From Pararhizobium gei (lineage in GTDB: Bacteria; Pseudomonadota; Alphaproteobacteria; Rhizobiales; Rhizobiaceae), in contig NZ_CP119409.1 of the NCBI RefSeq assembly GCF_029223885.1, forward strand, positions 708,001-772,000: 64,000 bases of DNA, in the 5' to 3' direction. Every line of letters begins with the position of its first letter. The first letter of the stretch is position 1. Shown piece after piece: positions 17,652-25,827 of the stretch. A model generated the notes under the pieces. It worked only from the letters and a program-made list of their open reading frames with translations, searched no databases and was not told the origin of the DNA. A program made the translations under genes and the position numbers.

Positions 17652-18461
17652 ATGCCGGCGATCATGGATGCAGTATTCGAATTACTCGTTTTGCTGGCGG
17701 CAATCTACGCCGTGACGGTAGCGATCTATTTCATCCTGGGATTCGGCATAAGCTGGATGAACGATCGAAATCCGGAGCGGCGCATTCAAAAGACCCGGCG
17801 GGGCGAAATTCGCAAGGCTGCCGAAATCCGCCAGAGCATGGCCTCCATCCTGGTGACATGCGTGAGTGTGGCGATCGGCCTTTTTGCCCAGTACAAGGGC
17901 TGGACAATGACGGCCTGGGACTTCAGCTGGTGGACGGCAGTGCCCCTGTTCATCCTCTGCATGATCCTGTTCGATGCCTGGTTCTACTTCGCCCACCGCT
18001 TGCTTCACACGAAGTTCTTCTACAAATATCATGCGCTGCACCACAGGAGCGTAGCACCCACAGCCTGGAGCAACGATTCCATCGGGCTCGTGGATACGGC
18101 AATGTCCCAGGGCTATTATGCCGTCGTGCTATTCGTGGTGCCGTTTCCGCCGGTGATCGTTCTGGCCCATCGCCTGTTCGATCAGATCAACGGCACCTTC
18201 GGCCATGCCGGGTTCGAATATTTCGCGTCGAAGACGGCGCGGTATCCCTCGCCGATGCTGTGCACGACCTATCACGACCAGCATCACGCCCAGTTCAGAT
18301 ATAATTACGCGAATTTTTTCTCGTTCTGGGATCGCATCATGGGCACGATCTCACCGGTCTACGACAGCAAGGTCGAGGCGCTGGAGGCGACCCTGCCGCC
18401 GCTCAGCCTGAAGGTACCACCGCGCGCACCGGTCTCTCCGTCGCACGGCGATACAGCCTGA
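17652..18461 (+). CDS. Sterol desaturase/fatty acid hydroxylase family membrane protein (copy 2)
   Basis: A 269-residue paralogue of the gene at 15.7 kb. It has the same order of helices and the same eight-histidine set (HRLLH, HALHH, HDQHH), and long shared blocks such as WDFSWWTAVPLFILCM and YPSPMLCTT. The N-terminal 25 residues and the C-terminal tail differ most. The close similarity implies tandem duplication around the transporter, with both copies apparently intact. It probably hydroxylates a membrane lipid. It ends 6 bp from the convergent argB stop. Confidence 0.9.
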   Translation: MPAIMDAVFELLVLLAAIYAVTVAIYFILGFGISWMNDRNPERRIQKTRRGEIRKAAEIRQSMASILVTCVSVAIGLFAQYKGWTMTAWDFSWWTAVPLFILCMILFDAWFYFAHRLLHTKFFYKYHALHHRSVAPTAWSNDSIGLVDTAMSQGYYAVVLFVVPFPPVIVLAHRLFDQINGTFGHAGFEYFASKTARYPSPMLCTTYHDQHHAQFRYNYANFFSFWDRIMGTISPVYDSKVEALEATLPPLSLKVPPRAPVSPSHGDTA

Positions 18462-18467
18462 GCCGGG

Positions 18468-19355
18468 TCAGGGCACGATCAGCGTTCCCGCACCCTGCTC
18501 CGTGAAGATTTCCAGCAGCACCGAATGCGCGGTCTTGCCGTTGAGGATGACGACGCCCTGAACGCCTGCCTTGATGGCCTGGATGCAGGTCTCGACCTTC
18601 GGGATCATGCCACCGGAAATCGTTCCGTCCGCAATCAGCGCATTCGCCTGCGAAACGGAAAGCTCCTTGATGAGCTCGCCCTGCCTGTCGAGAACCCCCG
18701 GGACATCGGTCAGAAAAAGCAACCGGGTGGCGTTGAGCGCGCCAGCAATCGCGCCGGCAAACGTATCGGCGTTGATATTATAGGTATGCCCGTCCCGGCC
18801 CGGCGCGACGGGGGCGATAACCGGTATCATTTCGGAGCGCGCCAGCAGATCGAGCAGAGTGCGATCAACTTCGACGATTTCTCCGACGAAACCGAGGTCG
18901 AGAACGCGCTCGATGTTGGAATCCGGGTCCTTTATCGTCTTCTTGGCTTTTTCGGCAAACACCATATTGCCATCCTTGCCGCAAAGCCCGATCGCCCATT
19001 CGCCCGTCTGATTGATCAGCGCAACGATTTCCTTATTGATCGAGCCGGCGAGGACCATCTCGACAATCTCGACGGTTTTGGCGTCGGTCACACGCAGACC
19101 GCCCTCGAATTTTGATTCGATGCCCATTTTGGTCAGCATGGCGCCGATCTGCGGGCCACCGCCGTGAACCACGATCGGGTTGACGCCGGACTGCTTCAAA
19201 AGCGCGATATCTGCAGCGAAGGCCTTGCCCAGTTCCGCGTTGCCCATGGCGTGGCCGCCATATTTGACGACGATCGTTTTGTTTTCGTAACGCTGCATAT
19301 ACGGCAGTGCCTTGGCGAGAAGGTCTGCCTGAATTTCGCTCTCGGATAAGGACAT
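18468..19355 (-). CDS. argB: Acetylglutamate kinase
   Basis: Phosphorylates N-acetyl-L-glutamate in arginine synthesis. The amino-acid-kinase fold motifs are clear: [10 protein letters not shown] near residue 30, [10 protein letters not shown], the [15 protein letters not shown] segment and [10 protein letters not shown] near the C-terminus. At 295 residues it matches the rhizobial enzyme, which is usually feedback-inhibited by arginine and bound by PII; the N-terminal helix typical of the arginine-sensitive hexameric form appears present. The start is the ATG giving MSLSESE; upstream in-frame sequence runs into the divergent sigma-factor gene. Confidence 0.97.
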   Translation of the reverse strand: MSLSESEIQADLLAKALPYMQRYENKTIVVKYGGHAMGNAELGKAFAADIALLKQSGVNPIVVHGGGPQIGAMLTKMGIESKFEGGLRVTDAKTVEIVEMVLAGSINKEIVALINQTGEWAIGLCGKDGNMVFAEKAKKTIKDPDSNIERVLDLGFVGEIVEVDRTLLDLLARSEMIPVIAPVAPGRDGHTYNINADTFAGAIAGALNATRLLFLTDVPGVLDRQGELIKELSVSQANALIADGTISGGMIPKVETCIQAIKAGVQGVVILNGKTAHSVLLEIFTEQGAGTLIVP

Positions 19356-19542
19356 GGAAGATACCTCTGGAAAAAGCCGGCTGCTGTGTAACGCAAGTTT
19401 CCCGTGGAGGGAATGATCAAGGGCAAAGATAAAGCCGGTGTGACATCGTGCGTGTCCGCCGTCTTTATCATCGCTTGCCCTCTTTTTTCCCACCCTTTCT
19501 ACGCTATGTTGGCTACCACAGGGCGAGGACTTAGAACCATTT

Positions 19543-20082
19543 ATGGCCAATGACGAAATTTCCACATTGATCTCCCGCGTTTCGCTGCGCGATCGCGCGT
19601 CGTTTTCGACGCTGTACCAGAAGACCAGCCCGAAACTTTTTGCTATCTGCCTGCGTATACTCAGGGACAGGACAGAGGCCGAAGAGGCGTTGCAGGAAAT
19701 ATTCATCAAAATCTGGCAACGCGCGGATCGCTACATCGCCGGCGAAACCAGCCCGATGTCCTGGCTTTCCGCAATCGCTCGCAATCACGCGATCGATCAC
19801 CTTCGGGCGCGAAAGCCTGTGGCAAACACGATTGACGAGGCCTATGATCTGGCCGATTCTGCACCGGATCCTGAAAAATCCGCCATCAATCAGGCGGAAG
19901 GCCGCAGAATAGACAAATGCATGGCCGAACTGGAAGCTGACCGTGCAGATGCGGTACGCAAGGCCTATGTCGAGGGGCTGAGCTATCAGGAACTGGCGGA
20001 GCTTTTCGATACGCCGCTGAATACGATGCGAACTTGGCTGCGACGCAGCCTGCTAAAGCTGAGAGAGTGCATGGAGCGATGA
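19543..20082 (+). CDS. ECF-type RNA polymerase sigma factor (SigK-like)
   Basis: A 179-residue extracytoplasmic-function sigma factor. Region 2 runs about residues 20-90 ([20 protein letters not shown] and [16 protein letters not shown]), binding the -10 element and core. Region 4 (about 125-175, [34 protein letters not shown]) binds the -35. The ATGA overlap with the next gene, an RskA-like anti-sigma factor, shows the pair is coupled. The arrangement with a fasciclin gene downstream parallels the SigK-RskA module of mycobacteria. Divergent from argB across about 190 bp. Confidence 0.95.
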   Translation: MANDEISTLISRVSLRDRASFSTLYQKTSPKLFAICLRILRDRTEAEEALQEIFIKIWQRADRYIAGETSPMSWLSAIARNHAIDHLRARKPVANTIDEAYDLADSAPDPEKSAINQAEGRRIDKCMAELEADRADAVRKAYVEGLSYQELAELFDTPLNTMRTWLRRSLLKLRECMER

Positions 20083-20789
20083 CCCCACAGAACCCGGACA
20101 GCGGAGATTCCCGTCGCGATCAGGTCATCGCCGGAGAGTATGTGCTCGGTGTTCTGTCGAACGAGGACCGGCGCAAGGTTGAGGCACGCATCGTTCTCGA
20201 CCGGGCCTTCGCGGCAATGGTCAAACACTGGCAAAGCAATCTTTCATCCTTCGATGAGGCTTATGAGCCCGTCTCGCCCCCGAAAAAAGTCTTCGTTGCC
20301 GTCGAGCGGCGCCTGTTTGCCGAAAGCCGCTCAACGACTGCCGGCGGCTTCTGGAATTCGCTCGCCGTCTGGCGCGTTTTGACGGTTGCCTCGCTGGCCG
20401 GCATGGTGACGCTCGCGGCCCTGACCTCCGGTATTCTTGATCCTGCGGCCCAGCCGCTGGTGGCGGAGCTTTCCGGCGATGCGAGCGCCTCGATCAATCT
20501 TTTGGCGCAATATGACGCTGGTCGCGGTGCGCTGAAGTTCACGCCGGTGGCCGCCGGGCAGGGTCAGACCAAATCTCTGGAGCTCTGGCTGATAGAAGGC
20601 AGCGGTCCGGCCCTGTCGCTTGGCGTTTTGCCGCAATCTGGAGAGGGCGAAGTGGTCGTGCCGCCGGCACTGCGTGCAAAGATAGGCGAAGGCGTCACGT
20701 TTGCCGTCAGCCTCGAACCGTTTGGCGGCTCTCCGACCGGCGTTGCAACTGGCCCTGTCATCGCGGCCGGCAAGGCGCGGCTACCCTGA
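20079..20789 (+). CDS. RskA-family anti-sigma factor
   Basis: A 236-residue membrane anti-sigma factor. The N-terminal cytoplasmic domain (about 1-75, including VIAGEYVLGVLSNEDRRKVEARI) has the zinc-free anti-sigma pattern and should hold the ECF sigma factor. One membrane helix follows (about 100-120), then an exported RskA-type C-terminal domain (about 125-236). Release normally comes from proteolysis after an envelope or redox signal. Start overlaps the sigma-factor stop. A strong terminator 15 bp after its stop ends the two-gene operon before the fasciclin gene. Confidence 0.93.
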   Translation: MTPQNPDSGDSRRDQVIAGEYVLGVLSNEDRRKVEARIVLDRAFAAMVKHWQSNLSSFDEAYEPVSPPKKVFVAVERRLFAESRSTTAGGFWNSLAVWRVLTVASLAGMVTLAALTSGILDPAAQPLVAELSGDASASINLLAQYDAGRGALKFTPVAAGQGQTKSLELWLIEGSGPALSLGVLPQSGEGEVVVPPALRAKIGEGVTFAVSLEPFGGSPTGVATGPVIAAGKARLP

Positions 20790-20803
20790 AATTGTTACGA
20801 GAC

Positions 20804-20852
20804 GAACTGGACCGGCGCTTAACGAGCGCCGGTCCAGTTCGTGATGTTTTTT
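20804..20852 (+). terminator. Strong rho-independent terminator after the sigma/anti-sigma operon
   Basis: A perfect 16-bp stem (GAACTGGACCGGCGCT and its complement at 20825-20840) with a five-base loop, followed by GTGATG and six Ts. It separates the sigma/anti-sigma operon from the fasciclin gene, which must therefore have its own promoter in the 165 bp that follow. Confidence 0.92.
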
Positions 20853-21017
20853 CCAAAAATATCTTTTATATCAAGCACATAAAGTTTGTTGCCCTATTCT
20901 GAAACTCTTTCCGATGGCATCCCGTTACTCGCTTTGTCCTCTGCGCAGAGAACATTTTAAACGACAAGGGAGGGGCCTGCTCAGGCGGGTCCGCGAGATC
21001 AACAGGAAGGAATAGAA

Positions 21018-21575
21018 ATGTTCAAGTCCATGCTGCGCACGGTGACCGTCGCTTCGATACTGGCCGCCGGCGTTGCTGCTGCCCATGCGGAAAATCCAAT
21101 GGTCGGCGGCGCTCCGATGTACGAAAACAAGAACATCGTCGAAAATGCAGTTAATTCCAAGGATCACACGACGCTTGTTGCCGCCGTCAAGGCTGCAGGT
21201 CTTGTCGAAACGCTTCAGGGCGCCGGTCCGTTCACTGTCTTTGCTCCAACAAACGAGGCCTTCGAGGCTTTGCCTGCAGGCACCGTGGAAACGTTGCTGA
21301 AGCCTGAGAGCAAGGACATGCTGACAAAGGTTCTCACCTGCCATGTGGTGGCCGTCAGTGCCCTCTCGGACGCCATCGGCAAGATGGTGGCGGATGACGG
21401 CGGCACGCACGATGTCAAGACAGTGGGCGGCTGCGTATTGAAAGCCAAGGCCGATGGCGGCAAGATCACACTGACAGACGAAACCGGCGGTGTCGCCACT
21501 GTGACCATCGCCGACGTCAAGCAGTCGAACGGCGTTATCCATGTGATTGACAAGGTGCTTTTGCCGAAGGCGTGA
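21018..21575 (+). CDS. Secreted fasciclin (FAS1) domain protein
   Basis: A 185-residue protein with a signal peptide (cleavage likely after Ala24 in AAAHA) and a single FAS1 domain (about 40-183). The family H1/H2 regions are recognisable: GPFTVFAPTNEAFEALP and NGVIHVIDKVLLP. Two cysteines (near 112 and 138) could form a disulfide in the periplasm. FAS1 proteins act in adhesion, and MPT70/MPT83 of mycobacteria are controlled by SigK-RskA; a similar module lies directly upstream here. GGAAGGAA precedes the ATG. Several hairpins follow the stop. Confidence 0.94.
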   Translation: MFKSMLRTVTVASILAAGVAAAHAENPMVGGAPMYENKNIVENAVNSKDHTTLVAAVKAAGLVETLQGAGPFTVFAPTNEAFEALPAGTVETLLKPESKDMLTKVLTCHVVAVSALSDAIGKMVADDGGTHDVKTVGGCVLKAKADGGKITLTDETGGVATVTIADVKQSNGVIHVIDKVLLPKA

Positions 21576-21582
21576 CCCGCTT

Positions 21583-21677
21583 GGAGCCGAATGCCGACTG
21601 ACTGCATATTCGGCTCCGGGCCGGAATCTTATCCCTTCCGGTCTGAAGGCCGCCGGTTTGTTTCCGGCGGTCTTTTT
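21583..21677 (+). terminator. Tandem hairpins ending the fasciclin gene
   Basis: Three stem-loops follow in series. The first pairs GGAGCCGAAT with ATTCGGCTCC (21583-21617). The second pairs CCGGAA with TTCCGG (21621-21641). The third pairs GGCCGCCGG with CCGGCGGTC (21648-21672) and runs into five Ts, so it is the likely rho-independent terminator. The first may protect the mRNA 3' end. Confidence 0.75.
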
Positions 21678-21786
21678 ATGTTGGGCAGACTCACGCGGGA
21701 TTGATTGTCATGTGTTTTGCCGTGGCGGGCGAAGACCGCTAAACTGTCAAATGCGGCTGCCACAGCAGTCTGTAAGGGAGATACTC

Positions 21787-22287
21787 ATGACAAGCCGACG
21801 GTTGTTTCTTTTGTCTGGCACTGCCGTTCTGGCAGCAGCCGCTTTTCGTGGCCTTATGCCGCCGAGCATCGCGGCGGAAACCGCTGAAACCTTCGAGGTT
21901 ATGAAAACGGATGCCGAGTGGAAAGCGATGCTGACGGACGAGCAGTATCGTATCTTGAGGCACGAGGACACGGAACGGCCCTTTACCAGCGCACTCAACA
22001 CGGAGAAGCGAAAGGGCACATTCGCCTGTGCCGGCTGCGACCTGCCGGTTTATTCGTCCGAAGCCAAATACGACAGCGGCACCGGCTGGCCAAGTTTCTG
22101 GGAGGCGCTGCCGAACGCGATTGCAACACGGGAGGATACGTCTCTCCTGATGACACGCACCGAATGTCACTGCCGTCGCTGCGGGGGACATATGGGGCAT
22201 ATTTTCAATGACGGTCCGCAGCCAACCGGGATGCGGCATTGCATCAATGGCCTGTCGATGACGTTCAAGCCGGCGACAGCAACCTGA
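21787..22287 (+). CDS. msrB: Exported peptide-methionine (R)-S-oxide reductase
   Basis: Reduces the R-epimer of methionine sulfoxide in oxidised proteins. The SelR/MsrB fold is complete: zinc-binding CAGC and CRRC pairs, the GTGWPSFWEAL segment, and catalytic Cys in GMRHCINGLSM. The first 35 residues carry a twin-arginine signal (SRRLFLLSG, then a hydrophobic stretch and an AxA-type site), so this copy should be exported by Tat to the periplasm rather than act in the cytosol. GGGAG lies 7 bp before the ATG. It may be a single-gene unit, convergent with yihA. Confidence 0.94.
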   Translation: MTSRRLFLLSGTAVLAAAAFRGLMPPSIAAETAETFEVMKTDAEWKAMLTDEQYRILRHEDTERPFTSALNTEKRKGTFACAGCDLPVYSSEAKYDSGTGWPSFWEALPNAIATREDTSLLMTRTECHCRRCGGHMGHIFNDGPQPTGMRHCINGLSMTFKPATAT

Positions 22288-22296
22288 AAACATCGA

Positions 22297-22950
22297 TCAG
22301 GTGGAAATGGCCACCCGGATTGCATTGCGCAAATCTTCGATCCCGCCGCCTTTTTCCGAGGAGGTGGACAGCACCTCAGGAAAGGCTGCCGGCCGCTTCT
22401 TGATCAGTTCCAGCGTTTCGGCAAGCAGACGGGGCACGGCCGGCTCCTTGATCTTGTCTGTCTTGGTCAGAACGACCTGATAGGAGACCGCAGCCTTGTC
22501 TAAAAGGGATAGAACATCATCGTCATTCTTTTTGATGCCGTGACGGCTGTCGATCAGCACATAGACGCGCTTTAGCGTCGAACGGCCGCGGAGATAGTCG
22601 AAGACAAGCCTGGTCCAGGCATCCACATGCTCCTTGGGCGCTTGGGCATAGCCATAGCCCGGCATATCGACGAGAGCCATGGGCGGCAGATCGCCCGGCT
22701 CGCCGGTATAGCCATCCGGGACGAAATAGTTGAGCTCCTGCGTCCGTCCGGGCGTGTTGGATGTCCGTGCCAGACCTTTCTGTCCCACAAGCGCATTGAT
22801 GAGCGACGACTTGCCGACATTCGAGCGCCCGGCGAAAGCGATTTCCATCGGCCCTTCCGGCGGCAGGAACTTCATCGACGGCACGCCGCGAATGAAGATC
22901 CACGGCCGTCCGAATAGGGGCTTGTCATCCTGGTACTTTGCGTCGGTCAT
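22297..22950 (-). CDS. yihA: Ribosome biogenesis GTPase YihA/EngB
   Basis: An essential-type GTPase of the TrmE-Era-EngA-YihA group involved in late 50S subunit assembly. GTP motifs are in order: G1 [10 protein letters not shown] (about 40-49), G3 DMPGYGYA, G4 LTKTDK and a C-terminal G5-like STSSEKGGG. The length of 217 residues is normal. It lies downstream of yidC on the same strand, following the common order rpmH-rnpA-yidC-yihA; a terminator-like hairpin separates it from yidC. Confidence 0.96.
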   Translation of the reverse strand: MTDAKYQDDKPLFGRPWIFIRGVPSMKFLPPEGPMEIAFAGRSNVGKSSLINALVGQKGLARTSNTPGRTQELNYFVPDGYTGEPGDLPPMALVDMPGYGYAQAPKEHVDAWTRLVFDYLRGRSTLKRVYVLIDSRHGIKKNDDDVLSLLDKAAVSYQVVLTKTDKIKEPAVPRLLAETLELIKKRPAAFPEVLSTSSEKGGGIEDLRNAIRVAIST

Positions 22951-23076
22951 AGGTGGTCCTGTCTATCGTGTCGGGTCAGGACTTCAGGCTTTTATGTCTC
23001 CATGTCAAGGAAACCCGATGTTTTTAGCCTGCCAGGCATCTCCCATCTGTCAGCAACGCGCCGTCATGCTTGAAAT

Positions 23077-23110
23077 GAAAACGGCCCCGGATGGATAATG
23101 CCGGGGCCGT
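23077..23110 (-). terminator. Rho-independent terminator after yidC
   Basis: Perfect 10-bp arms ACGGCCCCGG (23081-23090) and CCGGGGCCGT (23101-23110) with a 10-base loop, lying 22 bp past the yidC stop. Read on the minus strand the stem is followed by TTTTC, so it suits termination of the rpmH-rnpA-yidC transcript before yihA. Confidence 0.85.
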
Positions 23111-23132
23111 TCAATCGTGCGATGGCTTCGGC

Positions 23133-24914
23133 CTATTCTGCCGGCTTGGGCTTTTTGGAAAACACGCCCTTCAGATTGTCGAACAGTTCGATCTTGGCGC
23201 CATGGCGCTTCATGATAAAGGCTTGCTGGGTGATCGACAGCGTGTTGTTCCAGGCCCAGTAGATGACCAGGCCGGCCGGGAAGCTTGCCAGCATGAAGGT
23301 GAAGACAACGGGCATCCAGGTAAACAGCATGGCTTGGGTTGGATCCGGCGGCGTCGGGTTCATGCGCATCTGCAAGAACATGGTGATGCCCATGACCAGC
23401 GGCCAGACGCCGATCAGCAGCATGTGCGGCACGTCATAGGGCAAAAGTCCGAACAGGTTGAAGATCGATGTCGGATCGGGCGCTGACAGATCCTGGATCC
23501 AGCCGAAGAAGGGCGCGTGGCGCATTTCGATGGTGACGTAGATCACTTTGTAGAGCGCGAAGAAAACCGGGATCTGCAGGAGGATCGGCCAGCAGCCGGC
23601 GATCGGGTTGATCTTCTCGTCCTTGTAAAGCTGCATCATCCCCTGCTGCAGCGCCATACGATCGTCGCCATGCTTCTTCTTCAGTTCCTCCATCTTTGGC
23701 TGAACCTTCTTCATGTTCGCCATGGACGCATATTGCTTGCTGGCGAGCGGGAAGAACAAGGCCTTGACGACCACGGTGGTCAGGAGAATGGCGGCGCCGA
23801 AGTTGCCGAAATACTTGAAAAAGAAGTCCATCAACTGAAACATCGGCTTCGTGAAGAACCAGAACCAGCCCCAGTCGATCAGACGATCGAACATGGGAAT
23901 GGAATACGCCTTCTCATAGCCATCGATAAGCGGCACTTGCTTTGCGCCTGCGAAAACCAGCGTCTTGAGATCGGTGGATTGACCGGCGGCAACTGTGATC
24001 GGATCCTGCTTGTAGTCAGCCTGGTAGCGCGGCCGGCCGTCCGGGAAATGCGCGAATTTAGCGTCGTACGGCGTGGCCTGAGGCGGCACGATCGTTGCGG
24101 CCCAGTACTTGTCGGTAATGCCCAGCCAGCCTGTCGTTGTTTTCCCAGGTTGTGTCGGGGCTTCGTCCTCGACCTTGCCGTAGGCAACTTCTGTCAGCCC
24201 GTGCTCGCCGATAACACCGATAAAGCCTTCATGAATGACGAATACACTCGGCGTCGTCGGCTTGTTGAAACGTGTGACGCGGCCGTAGGAGGAGAACGAG
24301 GCAGGAGCCTCGCTGCCATTGGTGATCTTGTCGTCGATCTTGAACATGAAATGGTCGTCAACGGAGATGGTGCGATCGAAGACGACGCCCTTCTCGTTGG
24401 TGAAACTCAGCGTGACCGGTGTGGACGGGGTGAGCTTGTCACCGCTTTTAACCGTCCATACCGTCGTCGGGCCGGGGGCCGTGCCGGAGGCTTCTCCGGC
24501 GATATAACCCAGTTCTGTGAAATAGCCGTCTTGCGTGTCGGCCGGGCTGAACAGCGTGATGATCGGGCTCTTGTCATCAACGGTCTCGTGGTATTCCTTG
24601 AGCTTCAGGTCGTCGAGACGCGCGCCGGTCAGGTTGATGGAGCCGCTCAGAGCCTGGGTGTCGATGGAAACGCGGGCCGATTTGGCGATTGCCTGCTCGC
24701 GGTTTTCGCTGCTGCCCGGAACACTGCCTTCGGCCGGCTGCGTGGTGGTGCCCGCCTTGCTTCCCGCAGGCTGGTTGGACTGCGTCTGGCTCTGCAGGGC
24801 TTCCGCAGCAATCCGTTCCCTCTCCATCTTGGGATTGATGTAGAGAAACTGCCAGGCGATCAGGATCACCACCGACAGGGCAATCGCCACGAAGTAGTTG
24901 CGGTTATTTTGCAT
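23133..24914 (-). CDS. yidC: Membrane protein insertase YidC
   Basis: Inserts and folds inner-membrane proteins, alone or with SecYEG. The protein of 593 residues has an N-terminal anchor helix (about 6-26), a low-complexity Q/S/T/G-rich linker, a large periplasmic beta domain (about 75-350) and the conserved insertase core with five helices (about 360-580), including the basic cytosolic hairpin [19 protein letters not shown]. The chosen ATG gives MQNNRNYF; another ATG lies directly before it. The start overlaps the rnpA end by 11 bp, showing a tight rpmH-rnpA-yidC operon. Confidence 0.97.
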   Translation of the reverse strand: MQNNRNYFVAIALSVVILIAWQFLYINPKMERERIAAEALQSQTQSNQPAGSKAGTTTQPAEGSVPGSSENREQAIAKSARVSIDTQALSGSINLTGARLDDLKLKEYHETVDDKSPIITLFSPADTQDGYFTELGYIAGEASGTAPGPTTVWTVKSGDKLTPSTPVTLSFTNEKGVVFDRTISVDDHFMFKIDDKITNGSEAPASFSSYGRVTRFNKPTTPSVFVIHEGFIGVIGEHGLTEVAYGKVEDEAPTQPGKTTTGWLGITDKYWAATIVPPQATPYDAKFAHFPDGRPRYQADYKQDPITVAAGQSTDLKTLVFAGAKQVPLIDGYEKAYSIPMFDRLIDWGWFWFFTKPMFQLMDFFFKYFGNFGAAILLTTVVVKALFFPLASKQYASMANMKKVQPKMEELKKKHGDDRMALQQGMMQLYKDEKINPIAGCWPILLQIPVFFALYKVIYVTIEMRHAPFFGWIQDLSAPDPTSIFNLFGLLPYDVPHMLLIGVWPLVMGITMFLQMRMNPTPPDPTQAMLFTWMPVVFTFMLASFPAGLVIYWAWNNTLSITQQAFIMKRHGAKIELFDNLKGVFSKKPKPAE

Positions 24915-25302
24915 CATTCTTTCCCGAAGCCGGCCAGTCGCGGCCATGAATTTTTTGGCTGTTTTCGATCCGTTTGCGAAGCCCCTTTACCATCTGGTCG
25001 AAGGAGGCGCCCAAGAGGTCGCGTCTGGCGACAATCACATAGTCGTGTCCGGGCTTCATTGCAAACCCGGCGGACAGCCGCACCGCTTCTTTCAGGCGCC
25101 GGCGCATCCGGTTGCGCTCCACGGCGTTACCCTGCTTCTTGGTAACGGTGAAACCGCAGCGCGCCGGTGCAGTTTCGTCTCCGTGATCAAGGACCTCGAG
25201 AAGGAAGAGCGGCCCTTTGCGCCTTTCACCCTCGCGCACAGCAAGAAACTGCGGCCGGCTTTTAAGCCGCCCGACAGTCGATTTCGTTGTGTTTGACGTC
25301 AT
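24904..25302 (-). CDS. rnpA: Ribonuclease P protein component
   Basis: The basic protein subunit of RNase P, which with the catalytic RNA trims tRNA 5' leaders. The RNP signature is present: [15 protein letters not shown] near residue 62-76, preceded by [14 protein letters not shown]. At 132 residues it is standard. It follows rpmH by about 30 bp and overlaps yidC, the conserved bacterial order. The C-terminal 15 residues overlap the yidC start and are poorly conserved. Confidence 0.97.
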   Translation of the reverse strand: MTSNTTKSTVGRLKSRPQFLAVREGERRKGPLFLLEVLDHGDETAPARCGFTVTKKQGNAVERNRMRRRLKEAVRLSAGFAMKPGHDYVIVARRDLLGASFDQMVKGLRKRIENSQKIHGRDWPASGKNDAK

Positions 25303-25334
25303 GTGCCCGCGGTCTTTCTTCGGGCCGAGCCGGC

Positions 25335-25472
25335 TTAAGCCGACAGACGCTTGCGGCCACGTGCCCGGCGGGCAACGATAACCTTGCGGCCACCCTTGGT
25401 GGCGATACGTGCACGGAAGCCGTGACGGCGCTTGCGAACAAGCTTGGACGGTTGGTAGGTACGCTTCGTCAT
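25335..25472 (-). CDS. rpmH: 50S ribosomal protein L34
   Basis: A 45-residue, very basic protein: [18 protein letters not shown] at the start, then [18 protein letters not shown] and a C-terminal RGRKRLSA, the full L34 pattern. It is a component of the large ribosomal subunit. No strong Shine-Dalgarno is visible before the ATG (TATTAAAATAA). It is first in the rpmH-rnpA-yidC operon; a near-consensus sigma-70 promoter lies about 115 bp upstream. Confidence 0.97.
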   Translation of the reverse strand: MTKRTYQPSKLVRKRRHGFRARIATKGGRKVIVARRARGRKRLSA

Positions 25473-25827
25473 TTATTTTAATACCGCGGTGTGCGGCCCT
25501 TCTTGGGTTTGCTTCTTAGCAAGGGAGCGTTACGTTCCGGACACGGCATTGCACAGGGCAGGGGGACCTGTCGGGACGTGCGCGGCTTATAGGTGAAAAC
25601 GCGCGCAAAAGTCAATTGCTGCGGCGAAAAGCCCCAAAACCAGTTCATTCCGACGTGCCCGCAATTGAGGCACTGCCGCGCTTGAGACAGCGCAGCTTGT
25701 AAAGATCTGCTGAAATTTATCGTTATTGGCATCGCTTCATTAACCAAGGCCAATCTATCGTCTCCGTAACCAACAGCCATACCGTCTTTTACAAGTCGCG
25801 TTTAAAGGCATTTTTCGGAGACGTTGC
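25473..25827. other. 355-bp divergent intergenic region, rpmH / chemoreceptor
   Basis: This gap holds the rpmH promoter on the minus strand and, by position, the promoter of the chemoreceptor gene on the plus strand. The rpmH leader is about 110 nt. I see no coding frame with support, tRNA or repeat in it. Confidence 0.6.
25586..25615 (-). promoter_or_regulatory. Sigma-70-type promoter of the rpmH-rnpA-yidC operon
   Basis: Read on the minus strand: -35 TTGACT, an 18-bp spacer, and -10 TATAAG. The match to the housekeeping consensus is strong, and the position fits a constitutive ribosomal-protein promoter with a leader of about 110 nt. Confidence 0.75.

Noticed and set aside
23517..25145. 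Long open frame (542 codons) on the + strand
   Set aside because: It lies antisense to yidC and rnpA, which have full family motifs. The + frame shows no recognisable protein.
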